This document shows positions 1-15,813 of a stretch of DNA of 64,000 nucleotides, piece after piece. Under the pieces are notes generated by a model. It was not told the origin of the DNA and did not search any database. It saw only the letters and a program-made list of their open reading frames with translations. The stretch spans positions 167,142,290 to 167,206,289 of the forward strand of contig CM073885.1 in NCBI GenBank assembly GCA_037176705.1, written 5' to 3'. The translations under genes were made by a program, and so were the position numbers. The stretch is from Molossus alvarezi (lineage: Eukaryota; Chordata; Mammalia; Chiroptera; Molossidae). Each line of letters opens with the position of its first letter. Positions within the stretch are counted from its first letter, which is position 1.

Positions 1-1200
1 TGGCTCACTCTTGGTGTGATATATTAAATGTTTGGACACATATATAATGACATCTGTCCAGCACTGTGGCATACAGATATTTTCATTGCCAAAAAATCCC
101 GAGTGCTGTACCTCCCCCAACCCACAACTGCCGACAACCACAGATGTTTTGACTGTCTCCACAGTTTTGTCTATTCCAGAATGTCATAATTGAAATTTTA
201 CAGTATGTAGCCTTTTTAGATTGCCTTATTTGACTTAGTAATATACATTTAAGTTACCCACATGTTTTTTTCATGGCTTGATAGCTCGTTTATTTTTAGC
301 TCTGAATAATGTCTCATTGTTGAATGTACCAACATTTATTTACCCATTCACCTACCAAAGCAAACCTTGGTTTCTTCCAAGTTTTGGTAATTGTGAATAA
401 AGTTGCTATAAACATTCATATACAGGTTTTTATGTGGACATGTTTTCAGTTCTTTTAGGTAAAGATCAAGAAGTATAATTTGGGGGTTATATGGTAAGAA
501 TATGTTTAGTTTTATAAGAAACCACCAAACTGTCTTCCAAAGTGGTTATATTTTGCATTCCCACCAACAGTGAATGAGACTTTTCCTCCACATTCTCTCC
601 AGTTTTTGATGGTGTTAGTGTTCTAGATTTTGACCTTTCTAATAGGTGTATAGTGGTATCTCATTGTTGTTTTAATTTGCATTTCCCTGATGACATATTC
701 TTATTTGCCATCTTTATATATTCTTTGGTGAGGTGTCCAGGTGGCCCATTTCTTAATTGAGTTGAGTTATTTGATTTTTTTTACTGTTGAGCTTTAAGAA
801 TTATTTGTGTATTTTGGTTAATGGTCCTCATTAGATGTGACTTTTTTATGTAAGTTCTAGACAAATATGTTACCTGTTGTTGAATGAAGTAGTCTATAGA
901 TGTCAATTAAGTGCAATTGATAATGTTGCTTTGTTCAACTATGTCCTTACTGATCTGTTGCCTGCCATATGTATCCATTTCTGATAGAGGGGTGTCGAAG
1001 TTTCTAAGATAGTGACTTCATCTATTTCTTTATTAGTTTTTGCCTCACATAGTTTGATTCTCTGTTGTTAGACTCGTGTACAGTAAGGATTGTTATGTCT
1101 TCTTGGACTGTTGACTTCTATAACATTGTACAACACCTTTTATCTCTTATAAATTTTTCTGATATGTTTTGAAAACTAGGTCAAAATATTTCTATTAAAA
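1..1200 (-). mobile_element. Old LINE-1 fragment, internally deleted
   Basis: Read on the minus strand, 300-830 matches the C-terminal part of L1 ORF2 and the start of the 3' UTR (the 'ccaccaacagtg' and 'tgttgttttaatttgcat' landmarks), while 900-1150 matches the far 5' part of ORF2 (endonuclease region). The middle of ORF2 is missing. Heavily diverged, with no usable frame. It may begin before the window. Confidence 0.75.
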
Positions 1201-1790
1201 GATAGTACTTATCACGTGATTCTCAAGAACAAGTCATTAGTTTTGTTTTATTCACTGGACAAATATTTTTCGAGTGCTTTCAATGTGGTAGACTATTGTT
1301 TTTTCTGGTCAAATGCATTAGGCATGTGTGATTGAATACAAACAAACAAAAAACAGCAATAACGAAAAACAAGAACAGCATAATAGACAATTGGTTCTAT
1401 AACTTCCAACTCTAGAAAAGCTATTAACATTAAAAAATATTTTTTTGTGTGTAAATGTTATGCATTGTGTTTCTCAAATACATTTGACTAAGAATTCCAA
1501 CCCATACTCTTTCCAGCTAGCTTTCCCCCCCCTTTTTTTTCTTTTTTTAACTAGAACATCAGACCTATTATCTAGATATGAAAATATGTAATAGATAATT
1601 AATTGTTTTAAAATCAAGTGTCACAATTTTGTTTTAATCATAGTTATTTATTTCCTCCAGAGTGTTCGTTTTGAGAAGAAAAACAAAGCTTGAATATCTA
1701 TTTATCTGTGTATTTCTTTTAGATTGACGTTTTGACTTAGCAACTTGGACTTGTAAATACCATTTTAACTTTTACTTTAAGTCGCTTTAG
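1201..1790. other. Intronic or flanking DNA, nothing recognised
   Basis: AT-rich with several A and T runs (for example 1530-1550). No exon-like or repeat-like sequence was identified. Confidence 0.5.
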
Positions 1791-1965
1791 GCAGAGTCTC
1801 AAAATTTGGCATGTACCAGAATTTGAGGGAGAATTTGCTAAACAGATTGCTGAGCCCTTCCCCAGAGTTTTTTTAAATAGGTCTGACAGAGATGGGGCCC
1901 AAAAATTTGCTTTTTAAATGAGCTCCCAGGTAATGCTGCTGTTTCAGAACCATTCTTAGAGGAGA
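1791..1965 (-). mobile_element. MER20-like hAT transposon fossil
   Basis: The order of landmarks (CAGATTGCTGAGCCC, CCCCAGAGTTT, AGGTCTGA, GGGGCCC, AATTTGC, CTCCCAGGTAATGCTGCT) follows the reverse complement of MER20, a short non-autonomous hAT-Charlie element. About 20-25% diverged by eye. It has no coding capacity. Confidence 0.75.
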
Positions 1966-3182
1966 CTAGTTTATTATATAAAACATGGGGAGATGGATAG
2001 AAAGCCAATCCAGACTTCAATATTCAGCTAGGGAATTTCCACTGGCAAACTATTTAATTTTAGTCATCTCATCTATGAACTAGTAATGATTAAAATTCTA
2101 CTTTCTCAGGTTTGTTGTGTCCAATGACAAACTATTAATTAACACTCCCTAATTTAAAGGCTTACTAATTTGAAGACAGATATAAAAACCTTCAGTATTT
2201 TACTTTATACATAGCAAAAGCTCCTTTGGCTTAAAATCTATTTCATAAAAAAACATATTGTCATTAGTGAGCCTTTAAAAATCCTGTTTTGGAGTTAGAA
2301 GATAAATAAATACCACTGCACTGTGAAATTTCTTAGACTTTACATTTTTCAGTTATTTTTTTAAATGTTTTTCTACATGCCTCACAAAGAATTATTCTCC
2401 AGTGAATGTCATATAATATTGAAATAGAAACTGTGGGTGCTCCTAATTAAAATAGTTGGCTTTGGAACCTTTATTATTGAATTTTGAGCTGCTAAAACCC
2501 CTACGTGTTTATATACAATTTCAACAAATGTTCATTATTTCATTTTTATTTCATGAAGCTGGCAAAGAGAAATCCAAAAGCACTCTGCTAAAATTGTAAG
2601 TTCTTTTTTAAAATTGAGACACCTTGCATTTGTAAAAGGGAATTTTGGCGTAGAGAAGCAGACATTTTTCACTGCTTTTATTTAGTGACAGTTACAGGAA
2701 ATATTTATTGGATATCAGTTGAGTTTAAACCACTTTACAAGGTGTTCTAGATATTATAATAAATTTGTTAAAATATGTACCTTAAGATGTTTATAATCAT
2801 ATAGTTTCATGTTCAATGAATTTTTAAAGTTATGAATAAAATGCTATGAAATTTTTAGGTCAGGAAGTAAGTTTGAATTAGGAATTTTGAGTCTAGGAAT
2901 CTAAGAAGGCTTGGAAGTGAGACTAAATTTGAGATATGCTGTGAAGGATAAATCAAAATCGTATGGAGGAAAGACTAAGAACAGGGTATTAGTATGCCCA
3001 GAAGAAAGATTGGTATAAGGGAGAAAGAAAAAGAAAATACATGATGTACTTGAGTAATTGCATGAACATGTACAATGAGTCTAAATCTGGGTGTTGGAGT
3101 TAAGTAATATATTAAAGTTGAAGCTAGATATTTGTAGAGAGTTATTCCTCAGATCCCAATGAGGTGAGACTTTATCCATAGA
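1966..3182. other. AT-rich DNA, nothing recognised
   Basis: No convincing exon or known repeat. A short stretch near 2690-2780 has the feel of an L2/L3 or MIR remnant but is too diverged to call. Confidence 0.5.
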
Positions 3183-3406
3183 ACAGTGGTGAGCAGACTG
3201 TGACCTGTGGGCCAATTCTGGCTTGATGCTTTTTTTTATAAATATAGTTTTATTGGAACTTGGCTATAACCATTTATTTCAGCAGTCCATGGATACTTTC
3301 ATGGGCTCAATGAAAGACAGAATTGAATCGCAGTAACAGAGATTGTATGGTCCTCAAAGGCTAAACTATTTAGTGTATAGCCTTTGTAGGAAACATCCCC
3401 TGACCC
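3183..3406. mobile_element. Non-autonomous hAT-type DNA transposon fossil
   Basis: Begins CAGTGGTGAGCAGACTGTGA and contains 'gtgggccaattctggc', 'agttttattggaac' and 'cagagattgtatgg', ending near CATCCCCTGACCCT. This is the familiar mammalian element with CAGNGGTCGGCAAAC-type inverted ends. I am sure of the group but not of the RepeatMasker subfamily name. Confidence 0.7.
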
Positions 3407-5489
3407 TATTAAACACCAATGTAGTACATAGTGTGCGTCTGTGGGTTGTTAGTTACAAAAACATGACTAAATAGAGAGTTTACACCTGAATGCAACTTAA
3501 TACACTGTTCCCTTTATCAAGAAGGTCTTTCTGTGAAAAACCAAACAAAACAAAACAATGTCAGTTTTCTGAACAGTGTGGGTAGTGAACTGATGTATAT
3601 TTTACTGAAGTTTCTTATTTACCAACATATAGTTTAGCTTAAGAGCCTCACTTGGAGTCAGTAAAGGTATACTGGAGCTTTCTCAGCAGGGTGGTAGAAC
3701 CAGAAGGGTATTTTAGAAAGGATGGATAAGATCAAACTTTACTTTTTTTGGTCTCTTCTGCAATACTAGAGCACAGTGTAGAGGGCATGTGTAGAGTTTT
3801 GGAGTCAAACAGAACTGGTTTCAAACCTTGAGGAGTTAGCTAGTAAGGAGATTTGACACTCAAGAAAGAATATATACTTCCCCTTGATTTATATTCTAAA
3901 AACACTATGCCAGAACTTTAATTGGTCTGGTTTAAGAAGCCTACTCCAGCAGTTGGTGGATCGGAAACGCTGTTCAGCATACAGTGTGGAGCTCTGGGGG
4001 AGAGCTGGAAACATTCCACACAGCAGGAATGGTCCACTACACATACTAGATTAAGGCTACGGAAACCATGGTAAGAACTGTACTACTGAACAGTGTATTT
4101 CTGCTACTCATGAAGCTAATAAAGTTCATGACAACTCTTAGTAGATAAATCGATCGGTTATGTTAAAACAGCCTACGATATTATTATGAATCAATAGGTA
4201 TATGTCAACCTAAAGCATAAGCCTAGAGACTATGCCCTTCGTCTGGTATATTTACAAGATCAAAGGTCAATTGATCTGACTTAAAAATATTTTAATTTGT
4301 CCATGCAAGAGTATTTTTTACTAATTTAATTCAAGTAAATACCCAAGAGGTTTTCAAATAAGGGGTGGAGATAATATTTTAATTGCTTAATCTGTGTAAT
4401 GGTATGACTTTAGAAACTGGTTGCCTGTGAACCCCAGGAGACTTTCTTTAAAATATCATAAACTATAAATCCGATTTCTCTTTATAAAGACTTTTTAAAG
4501 AACTTATACATCATCACCTAGGATCTTTCCATTTGCAACACCTGCTGTATAACACTACTTTCTTTACACCTTTACTACTTTGTGGTTTATGACATGTTTT
4601 ATTAAAAAGGCTATCTTTCCATAAAACATCCTACTACATGCTTTGTATGAGAAAAGACTGTTTGAAGGCTGGTCGAGAGAAGCTGGTATTTTCTGGGTGA
4701 TAGCACAGTTAGATGTGATCATTACCGTTGTACTCATTTTAGGAGGAGAGTTGATTTCCTTTGCAGGTACATGGTTGAATAATCTCATCCCAGACACAGG
4801 CAAATGTTTGTGTAATTCTTCATTTTTCCATTAGGAATCGTATATACATCATGTGCCCTGAGTTAATGCATATAAAATACACCGCTACACTGGTAACTGT
4901 GTTCATAGTGCGATATAAACACTCAAGTGCAGTTCTGTTGTTTGAAATTTTCAAATTGATCTCCTGTCATGTCTCTTTTCTTTTCCTGGCAGATGAGGAG
5001 ATCTTTCAGGGATATCTAATTATAAAGAATTCCTTCAATAGTCTATTTTATATTTATTCTTGTGACTGAATTTTCTTGAATTATGATGGATTGGCAAAAT
5101 TAAAAATTACCATGCTTTTCATTGTATACTTTCTGGGATACAAACACAGGGACCTCCAGTTGAGCCATAGAATAGATGCTTTTATCATTGCCAGACCTGT
5201 GACTTGTAGTCATTTTGTTCCTCCATGGCCTCCAGATCCATTATGAGCTTTCTTCTGTCTTTTCTGATGGTTGGTTGTTTTTGACCCAGTCTAGAATCTG
5301 GAACATGTGATACTTTTTAGTTTGGTTTCATCGGAGTCCATAATTCTCCCACTCCCTTCATCTTTTATGTCCACGTGTTCTACTCTTTTTAAACTCATTT
5401 ATTTTCTCTACAAGTAATTTTGAGGGTCTACTATGAACCATGCACTGTATAGGAAACAAAATATGCATGCTCACCAAACAGAGCTATAA
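3407..5489. other. Non-coding stretch, nothing recognised
   Basis: Short open frames occur at about 4564-5069 on both strands, but they lack domain signatures, codon bias or splice context. A possible L2-like trace lies near 5395-5490. Confidence 0.45.
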
Positions 5490-5945
5490 TCATTTTAACA
5501 TTTTGGAATAGTTTATCCAGTTCCTGTTTGTATGTATGCAGCTACATAACCCGGTATGTGACATACCACACTGTCTCAATTGTTCTACCTTTATAAAGGA
5601 TCTTGACATTTGATAGAGTAAATTCTCCAACTTTTTTTCTCCTTTAAAATAATATGGGCTATGCTTAGTCCTAGGTATTTCTTTCTTTTCAAAAAATAAA
5701 TAAAATTTACATCGCAGTTGACATTCAATATTATATTAATTTCAGGTGTGTGGTATAGTGGTTAGACATTTATATAATTTATGAGGTGATCCCCTTAATA
5801 AGTCTAGAATTGACCTGATACCATAAATAGTTATTCTATTTGAAGCTTAGAATCAGTTTGTCAATTTCTGGAAAAATATCTATGAAAATGCTGCTCAATC
5901 TCAGTGGATCTAAAAATCAATGTGTCATTCATGTATTTTCTTTGT
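5490..5945 (-). mobile_element. Old L1 ORF2 fragment interrupted by a second L1 3' UTR piece
   Basis: 5490-5690 and 5850-5940 read as antisense old L1 ORF2 (for example 'tcagtttgtcaatttctgg'). Between them, 5690-5840 matches the L1 3' UTR landmark 'ttcaggtgtgtggtatagtggttagaca' type also seen at 52680. This is a nested pair, both minus strand. Confidence 0.6.
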
Positions 5946-6805
5946 TCTTGGTATCTCTGGGAATCTGGGATAGCAAGCACCCAAGGAACAATGCTGGAAC
6001 TGCTTACTCATTGAGACACAATTCAGAAAATCTAATATAAAAATTCTACCTCTTAAAAATAATCTTAATTTATATCCTCTGTGGTTTGCAGGATGCTAAA
6101 CTCATTACATTAGCAACAACTAATTGATACTGTTGTAATTAACCTAGTTATTAATAACAGGAAAGGAACAAAGGGAAGGTCAAATATTATAGGCATGTCA
6201 TCTGGGCAGCTTAGCTAGAAAACCACAACTTTACACTCCACAGGGGTCCAACAGAGGGGAATAAAGTTGGGGTGACACAGGTAAGATATTTGCTTGTCAG
6301 TTATACCTGGGAAGAGGTCATCAGCTAGAATAGTCATGGCCACTGCCTGGGCACAAAATCTGGGATAGTGAATCCTCTGAACAAAGAAACACATTCTCTT
6401 GTGTCTCTTGGGGCTCTAGTTGCAGGAGGCATGCTCTCTTGGCTCCCCTGCTTTTGCCCACATGGCCAATGGCCGTGCGGACCGCACACACAATGGGGTA
6501 ATGGACTGGAACTGGCCTGAGCTGAACTGGACCCGGCCGCAACATGGACAGGAAACTTGGACACTGGCTTTGCTTCTAGCTTCACTGAATCCCCAGCTGC
6601 ACATCTTCCAGGACTGGATTAAGGGAAATGGGACTCTGGAAACCCAAGGATGTAACACCATGCAAATAAAAATCACTCATCCTCCTATGCAAGTCTCAGA
6701 AAATTCACTTTCTTGAGATGTATCATCAGGACTCCACCTCCAGCACTCAGTGGGGAAAGGGATAACTCAGCTTCCCTGATGACATAATGACATAAACATA
6801 ACCAC
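5946..6805. other. Unassigned block with a GC-richer core
   Basis: 6320-6660 is clearly richer in G and C and has several CpGs, with overlapping short open frames on both strands (the longest about 98 codons at 6420-6716, plus). I see no protein signature. On the minus strand the order of motifs resembles an old LTR or another class of repeat, but I cannot name it. Confidence 0.4.
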
Positions 6806-7050
6806 AAATCACAGCTACCATTTATTAAATATATACGATATGCCAGGTACTGTGTCAGATACTCCACTTACTCTATTTCTAGTTCCTATTAAGATCGTAC
6901 ATGGAACTATCCATTTTACAAATGAAGAAACAAATATGTTCTGAAAGGTTTAATAAACTACCTACACTTGGCCCAGCTAATAAATGATGAGGCCAGAGGC
7001 CAAACCCTGTGTGTCTTTTGCTCACAGTCGTGTTCCCAATGCCTTTGATG
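6806..7050 (-). mobile_element. MIR SINE
   Basis: Antisense MIR core: 'ccattttacaaatgaagaaac' followed by the 'cccagctaataaatgatgaggcc' segment, equivalent to the reversed MIR tRNA-like and core regions. Ancient and diverged. Confidence 0.75.
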
Positions 7051-7254
7051 GGCAAGACTGGGAGGACGAAGTCAATACACTTGTGGTGATTGAATGAACA
7101 CTTTTGTCTTTCGATCTATCTGCTATTAATGACTCACATTTAATGCTCAAATGATAAAACTTTCAAAACATAAAAAGGTGTTAATAATTAGCAGGTTTAA
7201 ACTCTATACTATGTGGCATCATATTTAGGTGAGAAAGTGGTAAGAAATCTAGTA

Positions 7255-7372
7255 AATCAAAGAGAGAGTTCCAGAATGCCCAAATTGTGGGGAATGCATC
7301 ACAGATATGTACATGTGAAACCTATATAATCTTATTAACCAATGTCACCCCAATACATTTAATTTTTTTAAA
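7255..7372 (+). mobile_element. L1 3' end fragment
   Basis: Contains 'aatgcatcacagatatgtacatgtgaaacc' type sequence then 'aaccaatgtcaccccaat' and an A/T tail, the 3' terminus of a mid-age L1 in sense orientation. Confidence 0.6.
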
Positions 7373-7424
7373 AAGCTGTGTGTTACCTAAGACATCTTTA
7401 AATTTTTCTTTTCCTTTTTTTCTT

Positions 7425-7664
7425 TTATTTATTTTATTTTATTTTTCTATTTATCTTCAGATAGAGTAGGAGGGAGGGAACAAGAGGGAGAGAGAGAGAA
7501 ACATAGGTGTGAGAGGGACACATCAACTGGTTGCCTCCCACACAACCCCTACGAGGGCTGGGGACCAAACTACACTTGAGGTATGTGCCCTTGACTGGAA
7601 TCAAACCCGCGACTCATTGGTCCACAGGCCGATGCTCTAACCACTGAACCAAACCTGCCAGGGC
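7425..7664 (-). mobile_element. VES SINE
   Basis: Antisense copy: T-rich tail, purine-rich GAGAGAGAGAGAAACA body, and tRNA-like head ending 'aaccaaacctgccagggc'. No clear target-site duplication. Confidence 0.85.
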
Positions 7665-9045
<1,381 letters not shown>

Positions 9046-9049
9046 TTAG

Positions 9050-9870
9050 TTTCTTTCAAATTGGAATGATTCCCCAATCTTCTCTAGAATTGTGTGACAT
9101 TGATATTTTAAAAATTATCATTCAGTGATGTTGTAATGCTCCTCAATTTGGATTTGTTGAATGTTATATATTTTTTTCTGTAACATCACCAATACTGCGT
9201 TCTTTTTACTGTATCCCGTCGGTTAGTACATGCCGTCAGTCTCAGTCTCAGGCCTCTTGGCTCCTTTCTTATCAATAAATATTTGTGAAGATATATTTGG
9301 AGAGTATGTAAAATTCTGATCTCAATTTAATTTTACCTACTATTTTTTGCATCCTTTAGTATATTTTGATGGAGTTAATTTTACTATGATGATTATCTCA
9401 TTGTGATTTTCCAACTCAATTATTTTGTCTATATTTGTAGGTTGATTTTATTTTGTAAAAACAAAAAAAACAAAAAAAACAACCCAAAACTTTCTCTCCA
9501 TTTTTTGATCCATTTTGATTCATTTATTTATGTCAGTGTGGATTCAATTTCTTATCTATTGCGTTAATTATCTAATGGTTTTTAAATTGTTGCAGATTCG
9601 GTCATAAGAGTCCCTTTAAGCTGACGATTATGCTTCCTTGACAAGCCCCGTAGTCTTTGATTATTTCCTTTTACTGTGGCCAAAAAGCTGTGCTAGATTC
9701 ATCTTATTTTTATCCAGTTCCATCCTTGGAGTTAGCTGTTTCTCCCTGGGGCCCTGGTTTCTTTCAGAAGACTACATTGTACAGGCAAACCAGCGAGAAA
9801 TCCTGGAATCTGAGTGCACACCCTAGGTCCTGTCTTACCGAACTGGAAATTATACAATAGACAGCTTGCA
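9050..9870 (-). mobile_element. Old L1 5'-region fragment
   Basis: 9660-9790 on the minus strand resembles the 5' UTR/early segment of ancient L1M elements (landmarks 'tggggccctggtttctttc' and 'gtgctagattcatctta'). 9100-9480 is compatible with the same element but highly diverged. Confidence 0.5.
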
Positions 9871-11137
9871 TGTAAAATGTAGACATACATGATTTACACA
9901 GAAGAAGCCAGCTCAGTTTTTTAAAGCATCTCCATTTATACTCAGTTTCATAGCTAATATAACATTTTCCAGGAAGCCATGTCTGAAAAAATAAATTCCA
10001 ACAATGCAGAACTGTTTATCATGAGCAGTTTTAGACCAGAGCTATATCTTTAAAGGCTGCCATAGATAAGAACTATCCCCATGTCAAATACCATTAATTT
10101 GATTTTTAGAAAGTCTTTATTTAGCGTTTTTGCAAGGGGATTACACTTGGGTTACCTGCTTTCTCTTTCCCCAGTAAAGAAAAAGAAACGGAATGCAGAC
10201 CAGCTGTTCACTTCTTTCCCGGTAGCTTGATTGTAGTTTTAATATTAGGTGTTTCCGCCTCCCCCAATTTCATTATTGTCTTATTCCAGAACTTTCCTGG
10301 CCATGTTAAATACTGATTTTTCCGAGTAAAATTTTAGATACACATATATTATCTCAAAACTGCTGTTTTTATTAAAAACATGTTAAATTTATGGATGAAT
10401 TTTGAAAAAATTGTTTTCTCTAATATAGATGAGACTTCTTAACAAAAAACAATTTAAAAGTAAACTTTTTTGTATATATGTATGTGTGCATGTTTAGTAA
10501 TCTGAAAGCATTCAAATAGTCTTGTGGATTGAGGTTGTAATGTATCATCTATTTTCCATTGATTTGTAAAAAATATCTTTAAGCAAAGCAATCAATACAA
10601 TTTACCGCAAAGTTTTCATTAGAAGAATGAGAATTATTTACCTAGTATAGTTTGTAGTTGAGATTAATTATCTAAAATATGCTTTTATTTTTTTAGATAA
10701 GATTTTGTATTAGTAGATGAAAGATTATAAGACAATATTAACATTTTATACATAATTATACAAGTTAAAATAGTAATAAATAATGATCCTTATTTTTGTG
10801 TAGAGCTGAATAAACATTAAATGTTGCATTACTATATTGCATGAACACAATTTTCCTTAGTAAATTTTATATAGAGTTACGATACATACAAAGATCTACT
10901 CATTCTTTCTAGTGTCCATCAAAAATGATTTTTATTTTTTTAAGACATTATTTTTTCTTGACTTTGATAACATGCTGAATTTCACAGACCAAGAATTTGG
11001 TGATATTTTTGCTGGCCACATATTATAAAGTCAAGGCTCCAGAAACTTTACTACTAAAAAAGCAGCCATTTGAACTTAATTTTAAAAATAAATATTAAAC
11101 CAGTAAAAAGTACCTTCACTTTAAAAAGTCAAAACCA
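9871..11137. other. MALRD1 intron, nothing recognised
   Basis: AT-rich, with no exon-like conservation signal and no known repeat until the VES copy at 11138. Confidence 0.55.
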
Positions 11138-11400
11138 GCCCTGGTCGGTTTGGCTCAGCGGTTAGAGCGTCGGCCTGCGGTCCTGAGAGACCCCGGTTTG
11201 GTTCCCGCTAAGGGCATGTACCTCGGTTGCAGTTTGTCCCCGGCCCTGGTCGGTTGTGCAGGTGGCAGCCACTCAATGTGTTCCTTTCGCGTCGATGTTT
11301 CTCTCTCTCTCTCTGTTCCTCTCTCTCCCTCCCACTCTACCTGAACAAAAAATGGAAAAAAAATGTCCTCTGGTGAGGATAAAAAAATAAATAAATAAAT
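11138..11400 (+). mobile_element. VES SINE with intact target-site duplication
   Basis: Sense copy starting GCCCTGGTCGGTTTGGCTCA, then a CTCTCTCT body and an (AAAT)n tail. It is flanked by the direct repeat AAAAAGTCAAAACCA at 11123-11137 and 11401-11415, which sets both borders exactly. Few changes from consensus suggest a young insertion. Confidence 0.95.
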
Positions 11401-11415
11401 AAAAAGTCAAAACCA

Positions 11416-11911
11416 TCACAAACCCTTCACCTGAAAATTCTTTGACTTGTGCACATTGTATTTTTAAAAATATTTTAATGAAATGATTAAATAAACTATC
11501 CTAGTCCATTATTGTAGAATATGGAATTGTTCTGCATTTCCTAGGTTTCTTCAGTTGCTCTCTTGGTGGCTCACTTTGTATCATTCGAAAAGACAAGCTG
11601 TGATCTTTTGTCTGCTGAGACTGATCTGAAGTTTCCCTTGGAAAGAGAACACAGTGTTGATGAGAAAGTGTAGCAGGTTTTACTAGCACAGCATGAGTTG
11701 ATGCCTGCTCATATCACCCACCTGTGCTGTTAAATGGAGTGAGCTCCCACTGTAGTCCCTTCATTGTCCCCAATGAACCCAAGAAGATGAGGAACATCAT
11801 TCTCAAAAGAGTGTTTACTAAGTAATTTGTGCTTTTTTCGACTCTATGAACCTTATTTAATATATAAAATTCCAATTGTTACTGCTGTCAGATTTTTAAA
11901 AAGCTAACATA
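11416..11911. other. Intron between two VES copies
   Basis: 11500-11780 is of more mixed composition, but I recognised no exon or repeat in it. Confidence 0.5.
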
Positions 11912-12135
11912 GGCCCTGGCTGGGTAGCTCAGTTGGTCAGCGCATTGTCCCTATATGCCTAGGTTGAGGGTTTGACCCCTGGTCAGGGCACATACAAGAA
12001 GTAACCCATGAATACATAAATAAATGGAACAACAAATTGATGTTTCTCTCTCTCTGTCTCTTGCCCCCTCCCTCTCTCTTTTTCTCTACCTTTCTCTCTA
12101 TATATAATCAACAAATAATTTTTTAAAAAATGTTA
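11912..12135 (+). mobile_element. VES-related SINE, diverged subfamily
   Basis: Head GGCCCTGGCTGGGTAGCTCA, B-box-like 'gggtttgacccc', TCTC body, and A-rich tail. Flanked by the imperfect repeat AAAAAGCTAACATA / AAAAAAGTAACATA. It differs from the 11138 copy in head sequence, so it belongs to another subfamily. Confidence 0.88.
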
Positions 12136-12194
12136 AAAAAAAGTAACATAGTTAGAGTTTTAATTAAATGGTGCCCAGATCCCTTTGGACTTGA

Positions 12195-14264
<2,070 letters not shown>

Positions 14265-14770
14265 TAGAGCGATCACATATATAACACTAAATGCCAAGTA
14301 CTATTCTGTGAATTCAAAAACACTTCTTTGGTTTTCACCAAAAACTGTATGAGGTACATACTATTATTATCACCATTTTATAGATTAGAATCCGGAAATA
14401 CCTAGAAGTTAGGCTACCTGCTCTAGTTGTGTAACCACAAAAGAGCAGAGATGAGCTGTAAACACCAGTATTATCTCTGGCAGGTTTGGCTCAGCGGATA
14501 GAGTGTCGGCCGCAGACCATAGAGTCCCGGGTTCGGTTCCCACTAAGGGCACGTACCTCGGTTGCAGTTTGTCCTTGGCCCCGGGTTGCGGTCGTGTGGG
14601 TGGCAACCAGCTGATGTATGTTTCTCTCTCTCTCTTCCTCTCTCTCTCCCTCCTGCTCTATCTGAAGATAAATGCAAAAAAAAGTCCTCGGGTGAGGATA
14701 TAAAATAAATAAATGAACACCAGCAGGTCATCTTGAAGTCCATAATCCAACTGCTATACTGTATTGTTCC
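14265..14770 (-). mobile_element. MIR SINE split by a VES insertion
   Basis: Antisense MIR pieces at 14265-14468 ('caccattttatagattag', 'gaggtacatactattattat') and 14714-14770, separated by the VES element at 14469-14713. The break falls inside the MIR tRNA-like part. Confidence 0.7.
14469..14713 (+). mobile_element. VES SINE inserted in MIR
   Basis: Sense copy with GGTTTGGCTCAGCGGATAG, a TCTC body and an (AAAT)n tail. The repeat AACACCAG flanks it (14461-14468 and about 14715-14722), marking the target-site duplication. Confidence 0.9.
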
Positions 14771-15611
14771 CCACATTTTATAAAATAATTGATCCTGCTT
14801 TTATTCTACCAGAAAAAATATATAATTGCTCTTTTTAAAAAGTCTAATCACATTTAATATTATAAAGTCTATGGAATCTTAACCAACACTGTATAGAGCA
14901 TTGAGATACAATTGATGATTTCATCATTTGGACATGACAGGCAGCTGAGATTGTATCCAAAGGATAGTAGATAAACAAGTTATGTAATATTCATTGAGGT
15001 ATCTGATTTCTTATTCTCAGAGCCTTACATCACATATTTAAACGTTTTCATGTATCCAGATAATAGAGTGCCTTTTTTCCAATTTGTGTATCATTGTTTT
15101 TTAGGGTTCAAATTACCGTATAAAAAAGTTATAGTCCTTAGTATTTTTCCAGTTTCACCTCTTTTTAATCATGTCCAAGCTCTTAATGAATCTTATAAAG
15201 GTAATTTTTCCTAACACATTTACTATGAAGAACAATAATTATCCCTTTTATGTAAATTTGATATAGGAATGTACATTGTATTTTTATTTTATTATTTTTT
15301 ATAATGGGAAACACCTGAGTTTCATTTCTTTTTTTGTTAATTCTCACCTGAGGATATTTTTTGGGCTGATGCTGTAATCGCTGAAACAAACCAGCCAGGC
15401 CAAAGTGACACCTGATTTTCAACTATTTTATCCACTCAGCTTAAGAGGAAAGCAACTAGTTTTTCACATGTTAGAATGGAAGCATAAAATCTCTAAAAAA
15501 TACTAATTATTTCTTTCAAGAAAAATAATTTTATAGATTTGGTCCAAAGGTGTTTGGGAGTTTGATCACAATAAATATTTTATGTAAAATCACTGAGGTA
15601 ACTTTGTATTT
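14771..15611. other. MALRD1 intron, nothing recognised
   Basis: AT-rich. The segment at 15300-15420 has a stray 'ttctcacctgaggatatttttt' that looks like a shred of a VES tail. Confidence 0.5.
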
Positions 15612-15813
15612 CTTTTTTTAAATATGTTTTTATTATTATTATTATTATTTTAGAGAGGGAGGAAGGGAGAGAGATAGAAACATCGATGTGAGAGAGAAAC
15701 ATCGATGGGCTGCCTTCTGCACACATCCCAGGGATGTGCCCTGACCAGAAATCAAACTTGGACCTCTCAGTCCATGGGACAGTGCTAAATCCACTGAGCC
15801 ACACCGGCCGGGC
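15612..15813 (-). mobile_element. VES SINE
   Basis: Antisense copy with (ATT)n tail, GAGAGATAGAAACATCGATG body, and head ending 'cacaccggccgggc'. The body contains the AAACATCGATG motif twice, a short internal duplication typical of one VES branch. Confidence 0.87.

Noticed and set aside
4564..5069. Overlapping short frames as a possible small membrane protein gene
   Set aside because: Hydrophobic content alone, with no start context, splice logic or family match; consistent with AT-rich intron.
11138..11210. tRNA-like A and B box segments of VES copies as possible tRNA genes
   Set aside because: They are heads of dispersed SINEs with TCTC bodies and A-rich tails; no intact cloverleaf or CCA-adjacent acceptor stem was seen.
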